The translations under genes and the position numbers were made by a program. Below are positions 6,190 through 12,576 of a stretch of 12,577 nucleotides of DNA, piece by piece (the first letter of the stretch is position 1; each line of letters begins with the position of its first letter). This DNA is from JAVBNJ01 sp031551625 (GTDB lineage: Bacteria; Bacteroidota; Bacteroidia; Bacteroidales; UBA932): the NCBI GenBank assembly GCA_031551625.1, contig JAVBNJ010000056.1, positions 1 through 12,577 on the forward strand, given 5' to 3'. The notes beneath the pieces were generated by a model. It ran no database searches. It was given only the letters and a program-made list of their open reading frames with translations, and was not told where the DNA came from.

Positions 6190-6867
6190 ATGATACGAAT
6201 CGATATATTGACAGTGGTGCCGGAGCTATTGGAAAGCCCGTTGGGTAATTCCATTCCGAAGCGGGCGCAGGACAAAGGGCACGTGGCGATACACATACAC
6301 AACATCCGCGAATACGGCAAAGGCAGTTACCGGCAAGTCGACGATTACGCATTCGGCGGCGATGCGGGCATGGTGTTGATGATTGAACCGATTTACGAAT
6401 TGATGCAGAAATTGCAAAGCGAACGCACGTACGACGAAATTATTTATTTGACACCCGATGGCGAACGGCTTTCGCAAGGCGTGGTGAACCACTTGTCGAC
6501 AAAAGGAAATATACTGATTCTGTGCGGTCACTACAAAGGCATTGACCACCGCATCCGCGAACACCTGATTACGCGCGAAATTTCGATTGGCGATTATGTT
6601 CTTAGCGGCGGCGAACTGGCGGCGGCCGTGCTTGTGGATGCTATCGTGCGCATTGTGCCGGGCGTGATTTCCGACGAAACATCGGCGCTTACCGATTCGT
6701 TCCAGGATGGGCTGCTGGCGCCGCCGGTATATACGCGCCCCGAAGAATTTAACGGTTGGCGTGTGCCCGAAATTTTACTTTCGGGAAATCACAAAAAAAT
6801 TGCCGAATGGCAGGAAGAACAGGCGCTGCAACGCACCCAACAATTGCGCCCTGATCTTTTAAATTAA
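6190..6867 (+). CDS. trmD: tRNA (guanine-37-N1)-methyltransferase TrmD
   Basis: TrmD transfers a methyl group from S-adenosylmethionine to N1 of G37, beside the anticodon of a set of tRNAs, which prevents +1 frameshifting. It works as a cytoplasmic homodimer with a SPOUT trefoil knot. The family motifs are all present: RIDILTVVPE at the start, YAFGGDAGMVLMIEP (53-67), YLTPDGERLSQ (86-96), the knot LCGHYKGIDHRI then ISIGDYVLSGGELA (111-144), R154 and D169 (TDSFQDGLLAPPVYTRPEEF). R154 and D169 fall at the same numbers as the catalytic pair known in gammaproteobacterial TrmD. Length 225 is normal to slightly short. phoH follows after 34 nt on the same strand. Confidence 0.97.
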   Translation: MIRIDILTVVPELLESPLGNSIPKRAQDKGHVAIHIHNIREYGKGSYRQVDDYAFGGDAGMVLMIEPIYELMQKLQSERTYDEIIYLTPDGERLSQGVVNHLSTKGNILILCGHYKGIDHRIREHLITREISIGDYVLSGGELAAAVLVDAIVRIVPGVISDETSALTDSFQDGLLAPPVYTRPEEFNGWRVPEILLSGNHKKIAEWQEEQALQRTQQLRPDLLN

Positions 6868-6901
6868 AAATCAGAAATTAGAAATCAAAAATAGAACTAT
6901 T

Positions 6902-8233
6902 ATGGCAAAAGAAATCAAACAACCCAAATTTTTTGTACTGGATACTAACGTGTTGTTGCACGATTACAAAAGCATATACAACTTTCAGGAAAACGATATA
7001 GTATTGCCGATTACCGTGCTCGAAGAACTCGATAAATTCAAGCGCGGCAACGACGATATCAACTTCCATGCCCGCGAATTTGTGCGCGAACTCGATAAAC
7101 TGACGGACAATAAACTGTTCAACGGCGGCGTATCGCTCGGCAAGGGGCTTGGCAAGCTGCGCGTGGTGTTGGGGCAAAAATTTTCCGATGCTATGGCCGA
7201 GTCGTTCTACGAAGACACCCCCGACCATCGTATTCTGGCTATTGCACAGCATGTGCGCGAAGAAATGCCCGACCGTGTAGTGGCGCTTGTGTCGAAAGAT
7301 GTGAACCTGCGATTGAAAGCAAAATCGCTGGGCATTCCTGCGCAAGACTACCTGACTGATAAAGTACAGAACCTTGATGTGCTCAACCGCGAAGTGCAGA
7401 CCATTGACGAATTCAGCGACGATGTGATAGCCCAATTATACCAGGGCAGCCAGAGCATTCCGATGAAAGGCGCGAAAATAACGGCCTATGCCAACCAATA
7501 TTTCAATCTGAAAGGTGCGGCCTCTACGGCGTTGGGTGTGTATATCAAATCGTCGGACAGTATTGAGCATGTGGACAAGCAACGTGTGTACGGCATTGAC
7601 CCGCGCAACTCCGAGCAAGTGTTTGCTTTTGATGCATTGATGCGTCCCGAAATCCAATTGGTGGCGCTTACGGGAATTGCCGGCACGGGTAAAACGTTGC
7701 TGGCGTTGGCCGCTGCGCTGGCACAGGAAGCCGGCTACGAACAAATATTGTTGGCGCGCCCTGTAATTCCTTTGCAAAATCAGGAAATCGGTTTCCTGCC
7801 CGGCGATATAGACGAAAAGATTGGCCCGTACATGTTGCCGTTGTTTGATAATCTGGGGTTCATCAAAAGCCGCTTCCGCCCGGGCGCCAAAGAATATGTG
7901 CGCATCGAGGAATTGCAGAAAACCGAAAAACTGAAAATTTCGCCGCTGGCCTACATCCGCGGGCGCAGTTTGTCGAACACATTTTTCATTGTCGACGAAG
8001 CGCAGAACCTTACGCCACACGAAGTAAAAACCATTATTACCCGTGCAGGCGAAGGTACCAAACTCGTGTTCACCGGAGACATCCAGCAAATCGATTCGCC
8101 TTACTTGGACATGAGTTCCAACGGCCTCACGTACCTGAGCGACAAGATGACGGGGCAGGAATTGTTTGCGCACATCAACCTCATTAAAGGCGAACGCAGC
8201 GCGTTGGCCGAACTGGCAGGAAACATCTTGTAA
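6902..8233 (+). CDS. PIN domain-PhoH ATPase fusion (YlaK/PhoH2-type)
   Basis: Residues 1-150 form a PIN nuclease domain with its acidic residues visible: D14 (FVLDTNVLL), E41/E42 (VLEELDKF), D108 (TPDHRILA) and D133 (LVSKDVNLRLKA). Residues about 235-443 form the PhoH ATPase domain, with Walker A at 258-265 (GIAGTGKT), the LLARPVIPLQNQEIGFLPGD block and Walker B at 361-366 (FFIVDEAQNL), then VFTGDIQQID. Such PIN-PhoH fusions are proposed RNA helicase/ribonucleases. Actinobacterial PhoH2 proteins were shown to unwind and cut RNA, and I infer the same general role here. Length 443 is normal. It follows trmD at 34 nt with no terminator between, so the two probably share the promoter at 6178-6185. 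The 53 nt between its end and the convergent 127-aa gene contain no convincing terminator. Confidence 0.93.
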   Translation: MAKEIKQPKFFVLDTNVLLHDYKSIYNFQENDIVLPITVLEELDKFKRGNDDINFHAREFVRELDKLTDNKLFNGGVSLGKGLGKLRVVLGQKFSDAMAESFYEDTPDHRILAIAQHVREEMPDRVVALVSKDVNLRLKAKSLGIPAQDYLTDKVQNLDVLNREVQTIDEFSDDVIAQLYQGSQSIPMKGAKITAYANQYFNLKGAASTALGVYIKSSDSIEHVDKQRVYGIDPRNSEQVFAFDALMRPEIQLVALTGIAGTGKTLLALAAALAQEAGYEQILLARPVIPLQNQEIGFLPGDIDEKIGPYMLPLFDNLGFIKSRFRPGAKEYVRIEELQKTEKLKISPLAYIRGRSLSNTFFIVDEAQNLTPHEVKTIITRAGEGTKLVFTGDIQQIDSPYLDMSSNGLTYLSDKMTGQELFAHINLIKGERSALAELAGNIL

Positions 8234-8286
8234 ATTAAGAATGAGGAACCGACGCTCAGCGAAGCTAATTGCAATAAACTAACTAA

Positions 8287-8670
8287 TTAGTTACTGTCCG
8301 AATTAATGAATATGCATAGTTCTTCGTATTCTTTGAATTTGGCGGCAATCAACGCTTTTGACCGGTTGATAGCTATTAATAGCCGGCCTAAAGAAACGGC
8401 TTCGTTGTTGGTAATATCTTTCAGGTTGGGTAACGTATCAAGGTCGGCCATATCTATGGTTTTCCCAAGCCACGACTGGTTGAATACATGCAGGGAGCGG
8501 TAAAGATTGTGCTGCTCTTCGTAATCTTGGAGAAAGGCTTGAAGCCCTTTTTCAGGGTCATCGTTGATTACTTCGCTGTTGCGTACGATAAACGAATTGA
8601 ACAAACTTTGCAGATGCAGTTCTTCCATCCATTTTTTACGGATTGGATTTTCTTTTTTCTTGCGTGCCAT
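8287..8670 (-). CDS. Conserved-looking hypothetical protein (127 aa)
   Basis: I chose the ATG at 8668-8670 (MARKKKENPIRKKWMEEL). The frame could extend to a TTG at 8695-8697, but that codon abuts the T run of a predicted terminator and TTG is a poor choice when an ATG with a basic N-terminus follows. The protein is soluble and alpha-helical, with a basic head (2-15), a middle with DPEKGLQAFLQDYEEQ and a Leu/Ala-rich helix near the end (SLGRLLIAINRSKALIAAKF). I do not recognise a family. It is convergent with phoH. The structured transcript described at 8696-8852 lies directly upstream on the same strand and could be its leader. If so, the gene has no other visible promoter. Confidence 0.65.
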   Translation of the reverse strand: MARKKKENPIRKKWMEELHLQSLFNSFIVRNSEVINDDPEKGLQAFLQDYEEQHNLYRSLHVFNQSWLGKTIDMADLDTLPNLKDITNNEAVSLGRLLIAINRSKALIAAKFKEYEELCIFINSDSN

Positions 8671-8695
8671 ACGGGTTGTAGGTTGTAGCGACAGC

Positions 8696-8720
8696 AAATA
8701 AAAAACGGTGCTATCACCCG
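8696..8720 (-). terminator. Intrinsic terminator at the end of the structured RNA
   Basis: The minus strand reads CGGGTG ATAG CACCG followed by TTTTTTATTT. The stem is CGG-UG with CA-CCG and one bulged G, the loop is AUAG, and the U run starts immediately. It ends 26 nt before the ATG of the 127-aa gene. Confidence 0.65.
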
Positions 8721-8852
8721 TTTGACTTACACAAGAAAGACAATGTTTTCACATTTACCCGTTCCACGTATACAGATGTAGCACCGCTACTGCCATGTTG
8801 TGGAACAGGCATAGTAAATGTAAAAACATAAAATGTTTTTCTCGTATAAGTC
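8696..8852 (-). ncRNA. Predicted long-hairpin RNA (about 155 nt), small RNA or switching leader
   Basis: A consensus -7 box (8857-8864) predicts a start at about 8850-8852. The transcript folds into one long hairpin. Stem 1 pairs 8852-8838 (GACUUAUACGAGAAA) with 8738-8724, 15 bp with two G-U pairs. An internal loop of 8 and 4 nt follows. Stem 2 pairs 8829-8814 (AUGUUUUUACAUUUAC) with 8758-8743, 16 bp. After a 4-5 nt bulge, stem 3 pairs 8808-8800 with 8767-8759 (UGUUCCAC region). The 32-nt apical loop holds a mini-hairpin GUAGC-GGU-GCUAC (8790-8778). A terminator closes the RNA. The predicted start falls on the base of stem 1, which is the best argument for a real transcript. The rod shape with an asymmetric internal loop recalls 6S RNA, but I cannot match a 6S consensus. 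A cis leader of the 127-aa gene is the alternative. Confidence 0.6.
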
Positions 8853-8856
8853 GCTG

Positions 8857-8864
8857 CAAAGATA
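8857..8864 (-). promoter_or_regulatory. Bacteroidetes -7 box (TATCTTTG) for the structured RNA
   Basis: The minus strand reads TTCG-TATCTTTG-C, a full TAnnTTTG match with the same flanking TTCG seen before the pepD box. A start 5-8 nt downstream would place the first base at 8849-8852, the foot of the long hairpin. No clear TTG -33 element is visible. Confidence 0.6.
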
Positions 8865-8910
8865 CGAAAAAATAAAAACCTATACAGGAAAAAACAAAAA
8901 CCTGTTATGT

Positions 8911-9032
8911 TTATAAATAAAATAATTCTAAATATACCAGAAATAACTATTGTTTTAAATAAATACTTCTAATATATTAGAACAAAATTAAATTTTAAAT
9001 AGATTATTCTATTACATTAGAATAATTTTTTG
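8911..9032. repeat. Three tandem ~40-bp A/T-rich repeats with a TTCTA-N6-TAGAA core
   Basis: Units are about 8911-8952, 8953-8992 and 8993-9032. Units 2 and 3 both begin TTTTAAATA; unit 1 begins TTATAAATA. Each carries a near-palindromic core: TTCTAAATATACCAGAA (8926-8942), TTCTAATATATTAGAA (8967-8982, perfect) and TTCTATTACATTAGAA (9007-9022). Core starts are 41 and 40 bp apart, close to four helical turns. The block lies 47-168 bp upstream of the structured-RNA promoter and beyond the pepD terminator, with no open frame in it. Operator array or decayed tandem repeat are both possible. Confidence 0.65.
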
Positions 9033-9046
9033 TTGGTATTTATCTA

Positions 9047-9084
9047 AAACAAAGCGGGCGGCCAATTGGCCGCCCGCTTTGTTT
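9047..9084 (-). terminator. 38-bp perfect palindromic terminator after pepD
   Basis: The arms AAACAAAGCGGGCGGCC and GGCCGCCCGCTTTGTTT are exact inverse complements of 17 nt, around a central AATT. On the minus strand the RNA hairpin is followed by UUUGUUUUAG. It starts inside the last bases of the pepD stop codon, so termination follows translation directly. The G/C-rich stem stands out in very A/T-rich surroundings. Confidence 0.85.
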
Positions 9085-10528
9085 ATGCGCTTTTCAGTAC
9101 TTCAACCAAGAATTTCCACCACTTGTCGACCGTGTCGATTTTCAGTTTCTCGTCGGGCGAGTGAGGGTAGCGGATAGTCGGCCCGCACGAAATCATATCC
9201 CATTTCGGATAGGTGCCGCCCAGCAAGCCGCATTCCAAGCCGGCGTGAATGGCTTTTACAGCAGGTTCGTTGCCATACATTTTTTTGTAAATGTCTTGCA
9301 TCGATTTTAGAATCGGCGATGCAGGGTTGGGTTTCCAGCCCGGGTAGCCGCCCGTGAACTCACATTGTGCGCCGGCCAGTGTAAACACTGCACCCATCAT
9401 GTTGGCAAGGTCGTCTTTGGCCGAGTCCACCGAACTGCGCATCAGGCACGACACTTGTGCTTTGCCCTTTTCGAGTTTCACAATAGCCAGGTTGTTCGAT
9501 GTTTCTACCAGGCCGGGCATGGCGTCGCTCATGCGCATTACGCCGTTCGGACAACCGTATACGGCAAGAATCAAGGCGTTTTGTGTCTTCTCGTCTACTA
9601 CATTCGCTGCTTTGTCGGTGGCTTCCAGCGCCACTTGCAGGCCTTCGTCGGTAGCCGACAGCTCGGCAGCGATGGTCTTGAACAAGTCGGTAACTAATTT
9701 TTTAGTGGTATCTACTTTTGCCGTAGGAACTAAAATTGTAGCGAATGCTTCGCGCGGAATGGCATTGCGCAGGCTGCCGCCGTCGATACCGGCAATGCGC
9801 AGGCCGCTTTCTTTTTGCAACAGGTGCAGAATGCGGAACAGAATTTTGTTGGCGTTGCCGCGGCCAAGGATGATGTCCATGCCCGAGTGGCCGCCTTTGA
9901 GGCCTTTTACTACCAGGCGGAACGTGTCGTAACCCGCAGGAGCAGCTTCTTCTTTGCCGTCGAATTTAAAGCTGCCGTCGAGGCCACCGGCGCAACCTAC
10001 ATACAGTTCGCCTTCGTCTTCCGAGTCGAGGTTAATCAGTGTTTCGCCTTTCAGCACGCCGGCTTTGAGGCCGAAGGCGCCGGTCATGCCGGTTTCTTCG
10101 TCAATCGTGAACAGCGCTTCAATAGGGCCGTGCACCAAATCGGTGGCTTCGAGTACTGCCATTGCCACAGCGCAGCCCACGCCGTTGTCGGCGCCAAGCG
10201 TAGTGCCGCGGGCCTTTACCCATTCGCCGTCTACGTAAGCATCAATCGGGTCTTTTTCGAAATCGTGTTTCGTGTCGCTGTTTTTTTGCGGCACCATGTC
10301 CAAGTGTGCTTGCAGGATAATGCCTTTGCGGCCTTCCATGCCTTTGGTGGCAGGCTTGCGGATAATTACATTGCCCGTTTCGTCGACAATGGTTTCCAGC
10401 CCGAGGTTTTTACCGAAGGCAACTACAAAATCGCGGATTTTTTCTTCGTGTTTCGAGGGATGCGGAATTTGGCAGAGTGCGTGGAAGTTCTTCCAAACAC
10501 GTGCGGGTTCTAAGTTTGCGATACTCAT
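9083..10528 (-). CDS. pepD: Aminoacyl-histidine dipeptidase (M20C peptidase, PepD)
   Basis: PepD is a cytoplasmic di-zinc M20 peptidase that cleaves dipeptides, with Xaa-His (carnosine-like) as the classical substrate. The metal and catalytic residues are visible: H75 and D77 (LQAHLDMVP), D114 (LGADNGVG), the Glu pair 144-145 (TIDEETGMTGAFGL), D168 (INLDSEDEGE) and H456 (TIRYPHSPDEKL). The dimerisation lid domain begins near GLKGGHSGMDI at about residue 210. Length 481 agrees with the family, and the start MSIANLEPARVWKNFHALCQ is the usual one. It is a single-gene unit with an upstream -7-like box (10564-10571) and the palindromic terminator at its end. Confidence 0.95.
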   Translation of the reverse strand: MSIANLEPARVWKNFHALCQIPHPSKHEEKIRDFVVAFGKNLGLETIVDETGNVIIRKPATKGMEGRKGIILQAHLDMVPQKNSDTKHDFEKDPIDAYVDGEWVKARGTTLGADNGVGCAVAMAVLEATDLVHGPIEALFTIDEETGMTGAFGLKAGVLKGETLINLDSEDEGELYVGCAGGLDGSFKFDGKEEAAPAGYDTFRLVVKGLKGGHSGMDIILGRGNANKILFRILHLLQKESGLRIAGIDGGSLRNAIPREAFATILVPTAKVDTTKKLVTDLFKTIAAELSATDEGLQVALEATDKAANVVDEKTQNALILAVYGCPNGVMRMSDAMPGLVETSNNLAIVKLEKGKAQVSCLMRSSVDSAKDDLANMMGAVFTLAGAQCEFTGGYPGWKPNPASPILKSMQDIYKKMYGNEPAVKAIHAGLECGLLGGTYPKWDMISCGPTIRYPHSPDEKLKIDTVDKWWKFLVEVLKSA

Positions 10529-10563
10529 AATTTTATTTTTTAGTTAAAGAATTTACTATTTTG

Positions 10564-10571
10564 TAAAGATA
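10564..10571 (-). promoter_or_regulatory. Likely pepD -7 box (TATCTTTA)
   Basis: The minus strand reads TTCG-TATCTTTA-C, one base off TAnnTTTG, in the same TTCG context as the box at 8857-8864. It would give a leader of roughly 30 nt before the pepD ATG at 10528. Confidence 0.4.
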
Positions 10572-10594
10572 CGAATTTTTTTGCAGGCAGCCAC

Positions 10595-10625
10595 AAAAAA
10601 ACACCGACAAGGTTGCTGCCGGTGT
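10595..10625 (-). terminator. Intrinsic terminator of the nif3-zinc ribbon operon
   Basis: The minus strand reads ACACCGGCAG CAACC TTGTCGGTGT followed by TTTTTT. The 10-bp stem includes two G-U pairs and has a 5-nt loop. It begins 26 nt after the stop of the zinc-ribbon gene. Confidence 0.85.
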
Positions 10626-10651
10626 CTTCTAACAATAATTAATCAATGGAA

Positions 10652-11467
10652 TTATTCCATTCCAAAACTGGTATCCACCAAAATGCGGCCGCAGTATTCA
10701 CATACAATAATTTTTTTGCTCAATGCAATATCCAACTGGCGTTGGGGCGGAATTTTGTTGAAACAGCCGCCGCAGGCATCGCGTTCTACGGTTACTACCG
10801 CTAACCCGTTGCGGGCATTCTTGCGCACTTTTTTATAGGCGCTAATCATGCGTTCGTCGAGCCCTGCTTGCAACTCTTCCGATTTTTTCTCCAGTTCTTT
10901 TTCTTCTTTAGCTGTTTCGGCTACAATTTCATTCAATTCTTTTTTCTTGATTTCGAGATCTTCGGTCCGTTCGGCCATCAACTTCTTTGCCTCGTCGAGC
11001 ATTGCTTTACGGTCTTTCATGGCAGCGGTATATTCTTTTACACGCTTTTCGGCCAGCTCAATTTCGAGGTTCTGGTACTCAATTTCTTTTGTCAACGAAT
11101 CGTACTCGCGATTGTTTTTTACGTTCTTTTGTTGCTCGGTATATTTTTTCACGAGGCCTTGCGCATTATCGATATCCAATTTTTTCTTGGCAATACTCGA
11201 TTCCATATCTTTCACGTCGCCTTGCAGGTTCGAGATGCGTGTTTTCAATCCGGCAATATCGTCTTCGAGGTCGCGTACCTCAAGCGGTAGTTCTCCGCGC
11301 AATGCTTTCAACCTGTCGATTTGCGAGTCGGTTGCCTGCATTTGATAAAGGATACGCAATTTCGCTTCGGGCGAATCGGGATCAACCTGCGTAGTGCGCT
11401 TTGGTGCTACAGGTTTTGCTGCAGCGGCAGTTGCTTTTGTTTCTTTCTTTTCAACTTTTTTTGCCAT
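10652..11467 (-). CDS. COG1579-type coiled-coil protein with C4 zinc ribbon (zf-RING_7, 271 aa)
   Basis: A Lys/Ala-rich, Pro-containing extension (1-30) precedes a long coiled coil (about 35-215, with heptad-like Leu/Ile/Val and many Lys/Glu). The C-terminal zinc ribbon is C232-x2-C235 (ACGGCFNKIPPQRQLDIA) and C256-x2-C259 (IVCEYCGRILVD). This is the architecture of the COG1579/HP0958 group. Members of that group are known as an RNA-binding flagellar regulator in Helicobacter and as CdsZ in Chlamydia; no flagellar or type III gene is seen here, so those roles should not be transferred. It starts 8 nt after the nif3-type gene, an operon pair that I know as common in Bacteroidota. A strong terminator follows. 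Confidence 0.88.
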   Translation of the reverse strand: MAKKVEKKETKATAAAAKPVAPKRTTQVDPDSPEAKLRILYQMQATDSQIDRLKALRGELPLEVRDLEDDIAGLKTRISNLQGDVKDMESSIAKKKLDIDNAQGLVKKYTEQQKNVKNNREYDSLTKEIEYQNLEIELAEKRVKEYTAAMKDRKAMLDEAKKLMAERTEDLEIKKKELNEIVAETAKEEKELEKKSEELQAGLDERMISAYKKVRKNARNGLAVVTVERDACGGCFNKIPPQRQLDIALSKKIIVCEYCGRILVDTSFGME

Positions 11468-11475
11468 ATATGTTT

Positions 11476-12576
11476 CTAATTAAAATATTTTATAGAGTTT
11501 GTATTATTTTTTGTAAAATGGACGGCAAAGGTAGGTATTTTTTTTGTAAGGCAATCATAAAAAATGCGTAACGCGCCTTCTTCTGTTTCGTAATGTCCCG
11601 CATCAACAAGCAGTAAACGTCCGTCGGCATCAAAGAAGTCGTGGTATTTGCAGTCGGCCGTAACATAGGCCGTTGCACCTGCGGCTGCCGCATTGGGCAG
11701 CAACGATGCGCCACTACCGCCGCATACCGCTACCCGGGTAATCATATCGTTTGCCGGTTGCGAATAGCGCAGGGTAGGGGTTCCGAAATTTTCTTTTACC
11801 AGTAACAGGAAATCGTGTACCGGCAACGGTTTGGGTAAATCGCCCACCATGCCAAGGCCTGCATCGGCGAATGTGTTTTCGAGCGGGATAATATCGTAGG
11901 CCGGTTCTTCGTAGGGATGTGCGGCAAGCAATCCATTGATTGCTTTGGCCAAAAGCGCCCGTGGAACAATTGTTTCGATACGTGTTTCCGCCTCGGTGTG
12001 CAATGTTCCCACGGTGCCCGCAAACGGTTCGGCTCCTTCGTGCGGTACAAATGTTCCTTCGCCTGCTGTGTTCCAACTGCAATGACTGTAGTTGCCGATG
12101 CCGCCTGCACCCGTGTCGAACAATGCGTTGCGTACAGCCACTGCCTGGGCGTGCGGAACAAACGTCACCATTTTTACCCACTCGTTCGGGCGTGTTGCAA
12201 GGATACGGCGGTTTGTCAGCCCCAGCTTGTCGGCCATGGCTTCGCTTATGCCGCCGCGCACACTGTCGATATTGGTATGGGCTGCGTAGAGCACAATATT
12301 GTTTTTTATTGCTTTTTCTACGATGCGTTCCGTATAGGTCTTGCCCGTCAATCGTTTCAAGCCTTTGAAAATAACGGGGTGGTGCGAGATTATCATATTT
12401 GCACCTGCAGCTATTGCTTCGTCAATCACCGCTTCGGTTATGTCGACACATAGCATTACTGCTGTGGCAACCGTTTGCGGGTTACCCACACAAAACCCTG
12501 CATTATCATACGATTCCTGGTAATGCAACGGGGCTATTTCTTCAATAGCGGCAGCTATTTGTGCAGCAGTGGGCAT
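11476..12576 (-). CDS. Nif3-like dinuclear metal protein (NIF3/YbgI family, long form, 366 aa)
   Basis: Nif3 proteins form toroidal hexamers with a two-metal site. They are often annotated GTP cyclohydrolase I type 2, but the true reaction is not settled. The metal ligands can be read by alignment to YbgI motifs: H65 and H66 (IISHHPVIFKGL), D104 (AAHTNIDSVRGGI), H328 and E332 (VDAGHYETEEGAL). The N-terminal APLHYQESYDNAGFCVG and the C-terminal FAVHFTKNNTNSIKYF are conserved ends. The long form carries an extra PII/CutA-like domain inserted between the halves, roughly residues 130-235 (VKMVTFVPHAQAVAVRNALF to AHPYEEPAYDI). The ATG at 12574-12576 gives the standard N-terminus, but only one base lies upstream in the window, so a longer start cannot be excluded. 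The zinc-ribbon gene follows after 8 nt. Confidence 0.93.
   Translation of the reverse strand: MPTAAQIAAAIEEIAPLHYQESYDNAGFCVGNPQTVATAVMLCVDITEAVIDEAIAAGANMIISHHPVIFKGLKRLTGKTYTERIVEKAIKNNIVLYAAHTNIDSVRGGISEAMADKLGLTNRRILATRPNEWVKMVTFVPHAQAVAVRNALFDTGAGGIGNYSHCSWNTAGEGTFVPHEGAEPFAGTVGTLHTEAETRIETIVPRALLAKAINGLLAAHPYEEPAYDIIPLENTFADAGLGMVGDLPKPLPVHDFLLLVKENFGTPTLRYSQPANDMITRVAVCGGSGASLLPNAAAAGATAYVTADCKYHDFFDADGRLLLVDAGHYETEEGALRIFYDCLTKKIPTFAVHFTKNNTNSIKYFN

Noticed and set aside
6868..6901. Near-repeats AAATCAGAAATT and AGAAATCAAAAAT between trmD and phoH
   Set aside because: Only 34 nt of A-rich spacer, without a hairpin or T run. It looks like simple intergenic sequence within an operon.
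7436..8173. Long open frames on the minus strand opposite phoH (245 and 185 codons)
   Set aside because: The plus-strand PIN-PhoH protein is certain and complete. The opposite frames give low-complexity His/Phe/Arg-rich proteins typical of mirrored codon bias.
8671..8697. N-terminal extension of the hypothetical gene to a TTG at 8695-8697
   Set aside because: It begins right at the T run of the predicted terminator, and the ATG at 8670 gives a natural basic N-terminus.
8911..9032. CRISPR array
   Set aside because: The repeats are directly adjacent, imperfect, A/T-rich and lack unique spacers, and no cas gene is present.
9354..10547. Plus-strand open frames of up to 232 codons opposite pepD
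   Set aside because: They mirror the codon bias of pepD, whose motifs are complete. The translations show no domain.
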